Origin: Amblyornis subalaris
Taxonomy: Eukaryota > Chordata > Aves > Passeriformes > Ptilonorhynchidae
NCBI GenBank assembly: GCA_018881555.1
Contig: JACAXG010000202.1
Span: forward strand, 186,001 to 250,000
Direction: 5' to 3'
DNA: 64,000 nt
In this document: one piece after another, positions 26,056 through 39,038 of the stretch
Layout: every line of letters starts with the position of its first letter
Numbering within the stretch: the first letter of the stretch is position 1
Translations under genes and position numbers: made by a program
The notes under the pieces: model-generated
What the model was told of the DNA's origin: nothing
The model's input: only the letters and a program-made list of their open reading frames with translations
Databases searched by the model: none

Positions 26056-26598
26056 TGTCATGGTTCCCCGGCTGGGAACTAAGGACCACTCCTTTGCTCC
26101 CTCCTCACAGGTNGGATGGGGAGGGGAATTGGGGGAAAAAAAGTAAAACTCGTGGGTTAAGATAAGAACAGTTTAATAATTAAACAAAATATAATACTAG
26201 CGCTAACAGTAACAATTATTGTAATAAAAAGGAGAGGAAGAGAGACAAAACCCAGGAAAAATAATGCAAATTCAGTTGGTCACCCCTCGCTGACCAAGGC
26301 CCACCTGTCCCCGGGCAGTGATCGGCCCCTTTTGGGTAACTCCCCCAGTTTGTGCCCTGGGCATGGCGTTCCAGGGTCTGGAATATCCCTTTGGCCAGGT
26401 CAGCTGTCCTGGCTGTGCTCCCAGCCAGCCTCCTGTGCACCCATGGAACACTGAAGAGTCCTTGAGTAGGGTGAGCACCTCTGAGCAACCACCAAACCCT
26501 CAGAGTGTTATCNATGTTATTCCCATACTGAATCCAAACACAGCCCTGTAGCTGCCACTAGGGAGTGGATTAACTCTATCCCAGCCAAAACCAGGACA
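26056..26598 (-). mobile_element. Solo LTR of an avian endogenous retrovirus
   Basis: A 543-bp segment bounded by the inverted ends TGTC and GACA, the usual LTR TG...CA layout. On the minus strand it opens TGTCCTGGTTTTGGCTGGGA and continues TAGAGTTAAT. Near its other end the plus strand has AGTAAAACTCGTGGGTTAAG and AAGAACAGTTTAATAATTAA. I recognise these as a common bird LTR family but cannot assign its class (ERV1, ERVK or ERVL) by eye. The family usually has a TATA motif just before AAACTGGGGG on the minus strand; here that site reads GGGCACAAACTGGG, so the promoter looks decayed. No primer-binding site, polypurine tract or internal region adjoins it, which points to a solo LTR left by recombination. 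A clear target-site duplication is not visible; an N lies within 5 bp of the left edge. Ns occur inside. Confidence 0.9.
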
Positions 26599-29500
26599 CC
26601 CCTCCAAACAAGCACAGCAAAAACATGCACAGAATTGCAGCCAGCCCACTCTTCCAATAATAAAAAGATAACTGACTGCTAGTAAAAGGAGATTCCTGAT
26701 AATTAACGGAGGACAAGGTGTTCTATTGCTATTCCTGTTTCCATATCAATAAAATCAGAGAGCAGTCATGTTGATAAATAACCCCCTTTGTTGTCACTAG
26801 TCCTCAAGCCATTNGGTTTCTCCTCAACATGAACTTCTTGACTCCTGCTCTGTATTTTACTGCCGTGAATTCATGGTGTTTAATGACAGATATACGAGCA
26901 GTTGCAGCAGGATGGGATCTGATGCAAACACAGTCAAAAAAGTTGGCTAGTTCACCTTTGCTTGCAGCGTTTACCAAAACCAGTGACCATTCCTGGATAA
27001 TTAAATAAATTGAAGATACAGCATTTTTATATGTGCTACACTTTTANGGATCTTTGTCAATCGTTAGGAAAAGCCTTAAGTTGTACAGCTTTTGGTTGCT
27101 TTTCTAAACATTTTCTCTTGAACATGATTTATGGGGCAGTTGTTGCAAGATGAAGCCTGGAGAAAACACATTACTCACAGAAATCAGGAACAATTCTTTG
27201 AACAAAATCTCCCCATCTGTGACAAAAGCAAGAGCTGGCTGCTCTGCCACTAATCATAGAGGTGCAGCCTGATGATGGGACTGGTGCTGGGGCAAGGCTC
27301 TCACACTCCTCTTTTCCAGACATCCATCCCAGCAGANCATACAGTGGGGCTTCCTACATTTGCCAGTTTGAGGTGGTTCATCAAAACCGGTGATTTTGAG
27401 CTATCCTCGTGATGGCTGTTGAGTTTATACCTTTAAGTCCTTTTTGGTGTCAGCTACGGATCTAAGAACATCTGGGNACACATTTGGATGTTCCTGATCT
27501 TGGCACAATTTTCTCTGAAGTTAACTTTTAGGGTTCATAAGCAGNGCTAAATTCTTTATGTGTAGAATCTTTCTATTTTTTTATGCTTTATATCAAGGGC
27601 AAATGTAAAGTGATTTTATTCTTTTTTAATCTATAGAGTCAAGGTACAATTACTGCAAACTTTGCTCCATGTGCACTAGCTAATAAAGATTATTATGGCA
27701 CTGCACATATTCTGAATGAAAGGATTCCTTCCTGCTCGTGAAGGTCAATCTTTTTTCAGGATCAGAGTGGGCAGGGAACAACATAGATGTGGCTGACCCA
27801 CACCAAGTCACCAGGACATCTCTTCCTGGCTGGTCTGGGTACACAATTTCCACACAGAAAAGGGTAGGAGGCTCTGGCTGACATTGTTTATACACAAGTG
27901 TTTGTGTAGGCATTGGGAAATAGGTATCCATTTACCTAAACATTGGCAGTCCTACTAANGACAAGATTTGGACTTAGGGTTGAAATAAATTCCATAAGAT
28001 CCCAGAGCTTAACACTGTCTGTGCTCTACAAACTTAGAGCTGGTCAAACAGCAGCCCTGGGCACGGACACTNGGGGGATTTTAGGCTGTCTAAATATGAC
28101 TCCTTCACTACTCTTCAGTTGCTTTGAGACTCTGACCCTTATATTTTTGGAAAAAATACAGCTTGGATTTTCCAGTGCATGTATTCTGGGAAATTAAATT
28201 ATTCTAAGACCAAATATAGTTTTAATTTAAAGGAGGAAGAGTTGGCCTGACATAACTGGTACTGATGGATTCAGGAGAGCCAGAGCTGCTACAGTGTCAT
28301 CCTTGATATCTTCTCTTTCTCCTTAGGCTTTTCATTCTGTTTACCAGACTTGTGGCAAANGAAGTCTGCTGTTCTGCTGTCATAAAGTTTTCTTGAAAGA
28401 GCTGGTAGCATGAANGCAGTTCAAATAGTGACTGCAGCCTTTTGAGTCACCTGTTAATTCACTGAGGGCTGGAGCTATGAAACATTTTCTTTGACATATG
28501 TTTTTTGCTGTATAATCATCTGAGGGGTTTCCTCTCCAAGACAGAAAAGTCAAATTTCTGACATTTATCCACAAAGCATAAGGAAAGTGTATTTATTTAT
28601 TTACAGTTACACATTCACAACAATAAGCCAGTCATGCCAACCAGCAAGAAAATCAAATTCAATTTGATATGTGTAAGCTGCACAATGTGGAAATCCTTTG
28701 TGAGTATCCCTGGCCTTGAATTCAGGTTCATCCTGAGTCTTTTNAGTATTTCTTCCACTGGACCCAGCATTCCTGCAGTCAAGGCTGGCCCGGGCAGGAA
28801 CCCAGAGAAACCAGGACAGGGCTAATTCAGTTTTTCAAGCCTGTTTCTGTGAAAGGCACAAGGCTGCTCTGTAGAAGTCCTACTTTTATNTCCCGAGGCT
28901 TCATCAATCTATGCCGTGTCCAAGAGCAACACAGGCAGAGGCTCAGGACGGAGCAGGACCAGCTCTGGGGAGCTCAGCAAGGAGCATGGATATCCATGGA
29001 ACAGGGATATCCCCTGCAGGTCACTGCAGCATTTTCACTAGAGAAGGACCTACTTCTGGGAAAAAACAGGGATTTGATTTGGCAGGTGATGGGATGTGAT
29101 TGCATCTCCTGAGCCACCACNTTCTCTGAAAAGGGGCTGTTGGTGCTGAGGACAAAAGATTTATTACAGCTGTGGAGTTTCTGTTCCTTTCCTTCATGCA
29201 TTAGGAAGCTGTTGGATTTATTCCTCCATGTTTTGCATATCACACTTCCTAGGTCCCCGAAGATCTATTGCCCACAGCAATACTATTAATATTAATAGCA
29301 AACAATCACATTCTTGTCTGTTGAAGGCAAGTTCCTTCATGCTGTTTTAGGGATTGCTGAGCACTAATTAACTTTTATGTAACACCATGCTCCTGACTCC
29401 ATTGTAAAGGGTGGCTGATGCACAGAGAATAACATTGCAAACTTTTGGCCAGAGATAAGCAAGGTGAACTCCCACTCAATGAAAAGTGTTATATGATGTA

Positions 29501-29830
29501 CAGTAACATTTCAGTTGGAAGCCCTCAAACAGTAAATTACATAGCACTCATATCTCTTCAACAAAATGTACTTTTCAGTACTCAGGAATTTCACAGTGGA
29601 TACATAAATTTAAGCAACCTTTAAATTCCTTCTTCCTGTACTCATGTGGGTGTGAAAAGTCAGAATGGGAATTTCTTTTGCAATCATGTCAAGTGAGGAA
29701 GGGAAGTTGATACATATTTATATGCATACACATGCATAAACACCGTTTAGCTGTTTCAATTTGCACTTCAGTAAAAAATTCTCTGACTATGAAAATTTTG
29801 TTTTCACTGCCTCAGAATGAAATCTGTCTT

Positions 29831-29866
29831 AGGAAATCAGCAATCTGTAGGAAATCAGCTATCTGC
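29831..29866. repeat. 18-bp direct tandem duplication
   Basis: AGGAAATCAGCAATCTGT is followed directly by AGGAAATCAGCTATCTGC: two adjacent 18-bp units differing at two positions. A recent local duplication is likely. Confidence 0.85.
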
Positions 29867-30950
29867 CATATACCTTTGAAGGCTCCTCAGTGCCTTTATA
29901 GACCTGATGTCTTACTGACCCTTTTTCTCTAAGTACCCAAACCCCCCCACTTAGAACCATTACTGGTAAAGTAGTTGATGCTTTTTTTGATGCCTTTGGC
30001 ACACATCCTTCTCACTTAACACTTCATTTCTTTTACCATCCTGATAAAAAAGATGCAGGATTTCTACTGAGTGCTACAAAGTCTTCAGTGCTTCTCTTCT
30101 GCCTATTCCTGTATCTGTACCTGTGGCCTAATCCAAGGCATTAGGTGACCTGCCATTGATCGCAACACTGTAATTGGCTCTTCTGGTGCTGCTCAGCATC
30201 AATTGCCTTCCTACTTAGCCATGAAAGAAAACCCCCAGGGGCTGCAGCTCCTCGCTCAGGCAAAAGCACAGCAGGTACGTGGGCCCTGAGGACTGGGCCG
30301 CCTGGGAATGCTCCACTGGAGATGTTTCCTGAGACATAATCCTGAATGCAAATGTCCTCAGGCAAGTCTGGAATACCTTCTGCCCCTGAGGAGGGGCAGA
30401 TTTTAGACTTGGGATGAATTTAAAGTTTGAATTGACTCTGCCTGAGGTCAAGCAACCAAGGGAGCAANTGAGAATTGTTTTTATTGCGGGTAATGGGTGC
30501 TACATGTCTGGTGACTAAACACAAAGAACTGGAGCTGGGAATTTATGGATACATATTTGACCTTTCTGCTGCCAAAACCCGAAAGGTTCATGTGAGTCCA
30601 NCGTACAAAGTGGTTCTGATGACCTGGGAAGCATGAGCAGGATAAAAGTAGAAGAGCAGCACATGCTCAAGCAGATGTTGCACCATCCAGACGTGAGTCA
30701 GACAACACTGAAGCACACAGCTCATGGGCCTGAGGAGTAANACACACGGTCAGGTATTACCTGGTGCCTGCTAAGGACAGGCAAATCACACAAGAAACTG
30801 AGAACATCAGCTCCTCCCTCACCTGCCTGCACCGGGGAGCTCTCAGGCAGGCNGCCAAGGGACAGACAACTGCTGGAGGACTCACATCAGAACACTTAAT
30901 GTCAGAACGTTTTGAAATTATAAGTGACATTTTCTAACTCCAAAGGTGTT

Positions 30951-30970
30951 GCTCCCAGTGCTCTGGGAGC
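30951..30970. other. Perfect 8-bp-stem hairpin
   Basis: GCTCCCAG-TGCT-CTGGGAGC: arms are perfect reverse complements around a 4-base loop. The stem is GC-rich and would be stable in single-stranded DNA or RNA. There is no T-run after it and no known RNA gene match. Confidence 0.75.
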
Positions 30971-32248
30971 GCTACATTGGGCACTAGGTTCAAGACAGCA
31001 TGACTGCATTGCATGCATCTTGTACCATGAAAAAAATCTCAGCCAGCCATCTCTGCACCTCTGAAACACCAATGTCACCAACCTGAAGGCTGTTATGAAC
31101 TGAATCATCCGCAAGAAGGAACTGAAATCGAAGGAAATGTGATTGAGAGCTGAAAACTGTTTAGAGACATTTTATTTGNTGTCCAAAAAGCCAAAAATTC
31201 ACAGTAAGGATGAAAAAGTGTGTAACTTCAACAAAAGCAAGCTGAGATCATAGAGGAAGTTAGAAAAAAAGCAGCAGAGAAGCTGTAACAGATGGAAAGC
31301 AGGCGACTGTGAAAATTGTTAGTATATATTAGCAGCTAGGAGCTATCTATGAGATGAGAGAGGCTAAATGACACTAGCAGGAAGTTTTGAGCAGCTGAGC
31401 TGCAGGAACTGATAAAAATGACAGATATCCTGGCAATGGTACCTTATTGCATGAAGTGGGGAGAGGTGTCACTGGTGATGCAGTGAAGATGAAGCTGAGC
31501 TGGCAAGAGAAGCTTCAGGTCCTTCCTCTCGTCCCAGGCTGGTTTCTGGGTTTTACCTGACAGCTCATTAATGTGATATTTATAAAGAGTGTGCCCAGCC
31601 CCAAGGGCACTTCTCCCTGAAGGATGCACTGACTGCTAAGCCTGTGCCTCTTCAAAATCCTGCCCTGGGAATCCCTTCTGCCCTTTCGGTCCATGACTCT
31701 CTTCATTTCCTAGAACGTTCATGTCCCTTGGTCCATGGCAGCAAAGCATTGATGTGATGAACAACTCCCTGCTTCCAGACAGCCTCCTGCCTGGCTTGGG
31801 AAGGAGGGTTTGGGATGGAGCTGAGGGAGGAGGAGCTGTGAAGAAGCTGTGCCCCTTCCCATGCCACTGCAACAGCTGAGCCCCAAGGGAAGGATGCTGA
31901 TGCCATCTCCTCCTCTTGCAGCTCCACTTTAAAATAAAGCAGTAACAACACTGCTGTTGCATCCTGGCAGTGATTTGAACTGGGGTTATGTTGCAGCCAG
32001 GCTTGTAGCTACTCAAGTTGGTGTGCAAACCTGGCAGCACGAGAGCAAAGGGAGAGCTGGGGGTTGAGGGGAGAGGTTTTGTCGTATCCAGCTCTGGGGC
32101 ATCAGTCCTGAGCACTCAGCTCAGGCTTGGCTGGAGTCAGTCACATTGACTGTCACTGTAATTGTCACCAGTGTATCAAGGTTGCAGCACTATAATGCCT
32201 GCTGCTGGCTTTAGCAGGTGAGCTAAATCTCATTTTGACTGCACACAG

Positions 32249-32272
32249 CTCTGTGTGTGTATACACACAGAG
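32249..32272. other. Perfect 10-bp-stem hairpin in TG/CA sequence
   Basis: CTCTGTGTGT-GTAT-ACACACAGAG: perfect 10-bp arms around a 4-base loop. It is built from a (TG)n run meeting an (AC)n run, so it may be a compound microsatellite and not a selected structure. Confidence 0.75.
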
Positions 32273-35200
32273 ATACGTGCCCGTGGGTGTAGCTGTAGGA
32301 AAGCACGAACGTACAAAGANAACAGGCATTTGTATGTACATACACTCAGAATCATTATAGGCTCTTTTTGATCAGTAAAGAAAGCACACACAGAGACTGA
32401 GAACTCAAGTAAACCAAGACTTTAGGCAAGAACAGCGGAAAACAAAATCTAGAAGGAAACCCAATAAATAGTTAAGCATCCCTTATAAAGTCACAGAAGC
32501 TGGCTCAATGCATTAGATACATATGGTTGGCACTAATCCAGCAGGATAGGCATGGACAGAGGAGCTGCACGGTTGGTTTAAGTAGAGACAATAAACACAG
32601 AAACCACTGCCCAAGAGGCAGCCCAGTCCTGTCAGCAGTCCCAGGGTTAGTGATGTTTTCTCTGTAAGCATTGAGGGAATCTCACANGAGAGAGCATAAT
32701 TAGATGAAAGTGTAAGCCCTCCAGACAACAAACAAGGTAAAGATATAAATCTGGTCCTGCTGTCCTACTGGGGCAGAGNTCTCATTGGGAGATCTTTTTC
32801 TTCCAGTTTAAATCGGTCTAAGTGGACCAGCANTGCTAAAGAATTACCATGGAGAATTATTTCCAAATTGAAAAAAATGCAGCACTGATTCAACAGAGAG
32901 AGCTGACTCAATTTCTGCCTTAACTCCAGAATCCTTCTTGGAGGTCTGGCTGCCCAAGAGCACAACACCTCACTCTGCTGCAGCTGTGTCTGAGGGCACA
33001 GCTCTGATGCTCAACCATCCTCTCATAGCACAGCTACACTCAGACTCCTAAGAGAGGTTTAACTCATTAATTCAATGTTTATTTTCTGACTATTTAACGG
33101 TGGGATTCACTATAGCCACCCTTAGGACATCCTTAGGACTCCAGGTGACCTGGAAGTCTCTGGCTGTCCTCCCTTGCTGGATACCTGTGGCAGTACCAGA
33201 AGTTGCTGTTTACTGCTATTCATTCAGAAGACCTGCCCATGCAAATAGTGCATAAAATGATAAAAGATTCAGTAAGCTTTCAGAGCGAGAGCATTATTCA
33301 TCTGCTCAGAAACATCTGGACATTTCAGGAGGCCTCCTAAATTTACGGAGTCTTCTCAACAAACCTAAGTTTTTACTCAGGGGTAAATAAGCCATTCTGG
33401 AGGCTTTGCCAGGCATCTTTTCCCCCTCTCTTGTCTCTGTACACCATGAATAATGCATCTCCCCAGCTCACAGGCCAGCAGCATTAGCCCCTTGTTTGCT
33501 CCTGTATATTTTAGGAGCTGCCGCTTCCCGCTCCCAGTGACAGAGGGGCCGATGGCGATGCCTGCAGCCCAGTGGGCCACGGGTCCAGCGTTCCAGCTGC
33601 CCCCTGCACTGGGACAGGGACCCCAGCCCCACTGGGGAAGGGACCCCAGCCCCCCAGGCAAGAGCCCTGGGCTGGCAGAAACAGCCCAGCCGTGCCGCTC
33701 ATGGAGGAGCTGCTGCAGCCGTGCGGGGTCAGCCACGGAGACCGTGCTGAAGCCTGAAATGTGGGACGCTGGCCGGGGAGGAAGATGTGCTTATTTAAGG
33801 CTACTGCTGTCAAGAGAGAAACTGGAATCACAGTCCATCTGAGAAGAGGTCAAGATCTGAGCCAAACCTCCTGGAACATGGAGAGGTCGGAAATAAGTGC
33901 CAGGATCTCGAGCAGCTCTATAAACACTCCCCTGCAGGAAAAGGGGAGAGAGAAAGAAAAGGAAAAGATTATTTGATTATTTCTAAATATTCTCTCCAAG
34001 AAAGAATCCCCAAAAACTTTGGGCATTTGACACCTCTTATGGCTCAGAGCTGCCCCAGCTCAGCACACACAAGCCTTGCCCTTCTGGCTTTCCCAATGCA
34101 GTATCTCCCTGCTCACCTCAGATCCTTTTCTAGATTTAACCCTAATGGACCAGGGGTACTTTGGCTTTGTCTTTTCTTTGGAGCAATGCTATTATGAAGG
34201 TATTTCTCAGACTATCTTCACTTTTTACAACATTTTTTCCTTCAGCTATATTCCTCTTCATCTTTCTATGCAGGAAAACAAATAGTAAACCCATTAGGGT
34301 TTTAAGAAGTGCTCAGAACTGCCTTCACTTTGTTACCATTGGTAGTATTAGATTTGCTTTAAAGCCCACTGCTTCTGAAAAATCTCCCTCTGCTTTACGC
34401 ACTGTCCAAGCCTTACTCTGCACTCTTAGAAAAGCAGTCCCTTGGAAGATTAAAGCAGCTGGGATTTGGCAAAGAATAAATTTTCTTATCATTTATGTTG
34501 CAATGATGAGTTGCACAGGATACAGATACGTTAATATATTTCTTCACGAATTCTTATTTGCAATGAGGGACAAAAACACAGAGAGTCTTCTCCTGTCATA
34601 TTGCCTTTGCTTCGCTGTGAATACCATCTAAACCCACATAGTGATTAACAGATTGCATGGGTTTAACTGGTAATTATACATATTATTTGCATAGCACACT
34701 TCAGCCCATGTTTATTGTTCTTGCCTTCAATATTTACCTCCAGTAGAGACAGTAGGTAATTAGTCTCATAAAACTTCTGTGTCTGAGCAGATTCAATTAC
34801 AATGGATCAAGAAACACAGAATTCAGCTTTGAGTTTAAGCCTTTTTAAAGCAAAAATGCTAACATGTCTTTAAGAGCCAGTCGGTCTTCATTAAGGACTA
34901 ACTCACACTCCTGAGCTCAGCTTGCTCAGAGTCTCAGCTCCGGTCCCTGCCTGTCCCAAGCGATGCCCTTTCAGCGGGGTGAGGCTGGGAAAGCCTGGCA
35001 CAGGAGGCAGGGTTGAACATCCTGCCATTCCTGTTGTTAGCCTGTGCCCTGCTCTGTGCAGCTACACAGAGGATTTGCCTTCCAAGAGCTGATCTAGACT
35101 AGGCCATGATTTCTCTAAAATTCCGCGAGTGTTCGGTCAGTCCGCTCTTGGAGCACAGGGGCACTGGTGAGGCTGGAAAGGATGTCTGTCTCCACTTAGG

Positions 35201-38200
35201 GTTACTGGCAGTGGTGCATCAGTAGGCTTAATTCATTCCTTTGCTGCAGCACAAGTGATCTCATTGTGTCAGAGCAGCAGGTTTTGAGAGGTCACAGAGG
35301 CTCAGGAGCGCTTCCACTTGCAGCTCAGCTCCCAGAGCTCTCTGCAGGTTGGCAAGGGCCAGCTTACTGCTGCCTTTTCGTGCTGCCATGCAGAGCCTGG
35401 GGTCTCCTTCCACACTGGATCCCTCAGCCTAATGTGTTTTACCTTTCTGATGAGCTGAGGGGTGTGCTGGGTGACAGCCCACCCTCCTTTGAAGGAATAT
35501 CTGTCATTTTTACAAAGAAGGAACGTGGATTCTAGTGCTCCCATAAGCAGTGGGCATGGCTGCTCCCTCACCTGTCCTTGACAAGCAGATAAAAAGACAG
35601 ACAGATGATATTCAGCAGTTCTTTGCCACTTGGGACCATAAGTATTTCCCTTTGGGAAATGTGTTTTAGCAGCTGTGAAGATGGATAACAAATCTCTGGG
35701 GAAGGCAACCTTCAGGCATTCCCTGACTGTCAGCAAACACCTGTTCCCAAATCTCTCCCACAGCCAGTACTGATGCTCAGGCAGTTCTTGCTGCAGATTC
35801 AGGTTAAATCACCTTTGAGGGGCTGGCACTGCAGTATCTCAATATCACTGGCACTTTTGTATCATATGCTTCACATCAATCACAGCATTTTGCTGGTCTT
35901 TCCCCAGCAAACAGTTTTACGAGAAGGGCTTTGCATCATGTAGGCTCAAAACAGCACAACTTCTTCCATTGCTGTGCAAGTATCTTCCTTAGAAACACTC
36001 TGGGTTTATTTTCAGGGTGCATGGAGGGAGGAACAGACCAATGTTCCACTGCCTATACAAGCCTCCCCTGTTTTATCGCCTGATTTGGTTTGGTTTTGCT
36101 TCATTGGTATTTTGTTTTGGTGAGAAATGGCTTTTTGAGGGGAGGGGAGAGGTAGGTGCACTGATGCATCTGTATTTCACTAGTAGAAACCAGCAGATCT
36201 TTTGAATCCCAGAAGAAGGAAGGCAGCATGGCAAATTCAAACTGGAAAACATCCTTACTGAGCAACAGGGAGAAAAAAATTGAGTGGTATTCAGGCTTGA
36301 AGGTAAAGAAAGTTTTCTAATCTCATTGTCCTTTTAGGCAGGTTTATATAATATCAGTCCAGACTACAGCAAAGTTATAATAAGTTTAAAAAAGAAAAAA
36401 AAAGAGAGAGAAGGAATTAAGTGGATTCTCAGAGATGCCATGCCTGAGTAGGTTATAAACTTTCAGAAGTTGTGTTTCTCCATTAAGACCAATGGAAAGA
36501 TGCCATCAAAAGGAAAGGAAGTAGATTCCTGTAACAAGCAAGGCTGTTTCAGAAGATAAGGATAAGCTCATTTCATAAACATTTGCCCTAGGAAGAAGGT
36601 GCAGCAGAGTGAAGTCCTGAAATGATAAGGGGCCACTGATTTTATACATGCCTGTCATCAAAATTGAAAATAGTTTATAGGTCTTGCTGTTCAAAAAAGA
36701 AACCAGTGCTCACAAATACAAGGGTTATCAAGCTTTATTGAAAAATCTTCCTGTACCAAGAGGGGATTTATTTTCCTGCTCATTATAACCAACACAAAAG
36801 ATACCGTGAGAGTAAAAGTCCTGAGAAATTACTTTCAGGGGTCAGTAAATAAAAAGGCCCTTCTAGAGTTTTCTACAAGCAGGACGAAGTTGCTGCTCAG
36901 AGGAGGTATGGGAAGTAAACCTCTGGGGCCAGGTGAGCAGCTTCCTTCAGAGGGAGGAGAAGGCAAGCAGGACAAAATAAAACCCCACGTATGACTTGTT
37001 AAGCCATGAATCTCTCTAATCTCATTTAGGAAAAATGGTGGAAAGTCTCTCCGACCAAAGGGGGAGAAAACCCTTTCTCTCATATTTCAGAAGCATTGAA
37101 ATCTGCCTGAAAGTCCGTGATGCCAGAGAGCAGTGGCAGAGCTGCTGACCCTCCCCTCCTGCCCTCGGGGCTGGCTGTGGGCTCCAGCCCCTGTCCTGCC
37201 ACGGGCAGGGTGTGTTGGGTCAGGGGCTGCTGGCAGAGCCAGCCCGGGGACACTGCCCTGCCCGCACACACTGGGGCACAGGAGACCCAGGGCTGTAGAG
37301 TTTGTGTCCTTCTGCACATCCTGCCCCTCAGCCGGGCCAGGGCCGGGGCCCATGCCAGGGACCACGCTGATGTCCCCAGGGTCACCCTGCTGTCACCGCT
37401 GGGCCAGGGGCAGCCACTGTCCATCCCGCTGGAGCCCAGAGCCCTGAGCCCGCTGCCTTTGTCCAGGCACCACGGCCTCCTCAGGGTCACCAACAGCACT
37501 TCTGCCCTGGGAGCAGCACTGGGAAAATCTTTATGCCGAATGCAATTAGAAACACTCACTGCCCCAAAGCCCTGAATGGGCAATCACCAGTCCTAAATGC
37601 CCATCCCCGGGTGTCGAGGCGGCAGCACCGCCTTGCTTTGGGGTTTGGCTCTCCGATCCAGCAGTGCTGTTGCCAGAGTGATACTGGGCAGGATCCGAAC
37701 CCAGAGTGTCCCTGAGCTCCCAGGGATTCCACCCTATCCACGGCAGGGCTGGCCCTGGCTGGGCTGAGAGCCCTGCCGTGTGTCCCTGTGCTCCAGCACC
37801 GCACTGCTCCCCTGCCCAGCTGCTGCTGCCAGCAAGGCACAGGCCCTTGCAGAAGGCTTTGGGTGTGGCTGTAGAGCTCAATCTTTAAATTTTTCAGCCT
37901 CACGTAAATTCAGGTCTCTGTGTTTTCCACAGAACAGAATACAGCAACAGACTTATGTCTTTTTTGCTTAAAATTTTTCTTCTGAAATATCCAAGACTCC
38001 TTATTTTTCTCTCCAGGGATTTCAAATGTTTAGGGACCTTGAAAGTAATATGATTGTGTTGAGATATGAGTACATGCAGAGTGATGGGTTTTCCTTTTTT
38101 TTCAGTTAAAAGAAAAATCTCTTGTAAGCTGTAGGTGCTGAGTGGCCTGTCCTCATTGCTCCGGCGGTTCCAGCCCTCCTTGCACTCTGCTGGCCTCTTG

Positions 38201-38878
38201 CATTCACTGCTGCCTGATCGTAGTTAGTATCAGAGCTAAAAGCTTATGGTGAAAAGAAGTATTCCTGATTGCCCGGTTTTAATATGGTATTTCTGTGATT
38301 CTTTAATGAATAGAAACCTGCAGTTTATCTTCTCTGCAGCACTCCCTTCTGTCATTCCTCATCTTTCTCCAACAAACACCATATCTGAAGGTATTCCCTC
38401 AGAAGCTCAGATTTCTGTTGTGCCTCTTATCAGGAGGAAGGTAGAGAGGACCAGTGTTTCCTGTCAGGATAGGTCATTACCTTACATCTATTTAAGCTAT
38501 TTACCATCCAACATTTTACGTGACTTTTCTGGCATGCCAGAGCAAAGCTTTTCAGCGATCAAGGAAAACTACGCTGGGGGAGAATGCTAATACTACTGTG
38601 CCCTTGATAGGATGGTGACTGGCAGCATATAAATACCCCTGACAGGATGACAGAAATCGCTCTTCTATATTTACCAGGAGCCCTGGGCCAACACGCACAG
38701 TGGTGGGAACCCATCTGCTCTGTTCAGTCATTTTACCAACACGCTACTACTCAACAGCTGAGGCTTTTGTAATGTATTTTTTTTAGCTTGGTGTGTGCAG
38801 GGAGCGGGAGTGCCTTTAATAGCTGTGTGACAAAACCAACATAAATCATAAAGGTGAATTGTAAATTGAAAGGTCTAG

Positions 38879-38897
38879 TGATTCATCTGATGAATCA
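38879..38897. promoter_or_regulatory. 19-bp palindrome with two AP-1-like half motifs
   Basis: TGATTCATC-T-GATGAATCA has perfect 9-bp arms around one central base. Each arm carries a TGATTCA/TGAATCA heptamer, one base off the AP-1 consensus TGA(C/G)TCA. A dimeric transcription-factor site is possible. This is inference: the sequence shows only the palindrome. It lies in AT-rich DNA with TAAT-type motifs to its right. Confidence 0.4.
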
Positions 38898-39016
38898 TTT
38901 AAAGGAACAAATTAATTTTGGTATTACTTGACCACTTAGGTTTCCTACTGCAAGCCTGACATCATTAGCTGTGTGTTAATGAGCCTCCCTTCTGATGCAC
39001 ACAGCAAACACTGGCA

Positions 39017-39038
39017 GGGACAGGGGCAGGGGACTGGG
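39017..39038 (+). other. G-quadruplex motif
   Basis: GGG-ACA-GGGG-CA-GGGG-ACT-GGG: four G runs of three or more with loops of two or three bases, the canonical pattern. It sits within a GC-rich patch of roughly 100 bp. Confidence 0.7.

Larger units (their letters stand above)
26599..38878. other. Long non-coding stretch with GC-rich islands
   Basis: No gene was recognised. The longest frames (34161-34631 plus, 156 codons; 31636-32115 minus, 159 codons; 37080-37583 minus, 167 codons) have no recognisable domain. The last lies in a GC-rich stretch at 37100-37860 where stops are rare. Two strong hairpins are listed separately. Around 33611-33655 a unit of about 22 bp containing AGGGACCCCAGCCCC occurs twice. 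Confidence 0.6.

Noticed and set aside
31636..32115. 159-codon minus frame
   Set aside because: No domain, rich in S, P, L and H from GC-mixed DNA. It overlaps another frame of 82 codons on the same strand, so it is likely chance.
34161..34631. 156-codon plus frame with hydrophobic N-terminus
   Set aside because: The hydrophobic part comes from T-rich DNA (TTTTTCCTTC-like). No family match, no splice context and no conserved motif.
37080..37860. GC-rich stretch with several frames over 100 codons, considered as a gene or CpG island
   Set aside because: CpG count is low for its GC content (about 23 in 780 bp by eye), and frames overlap on both strands without any recognisable domain.
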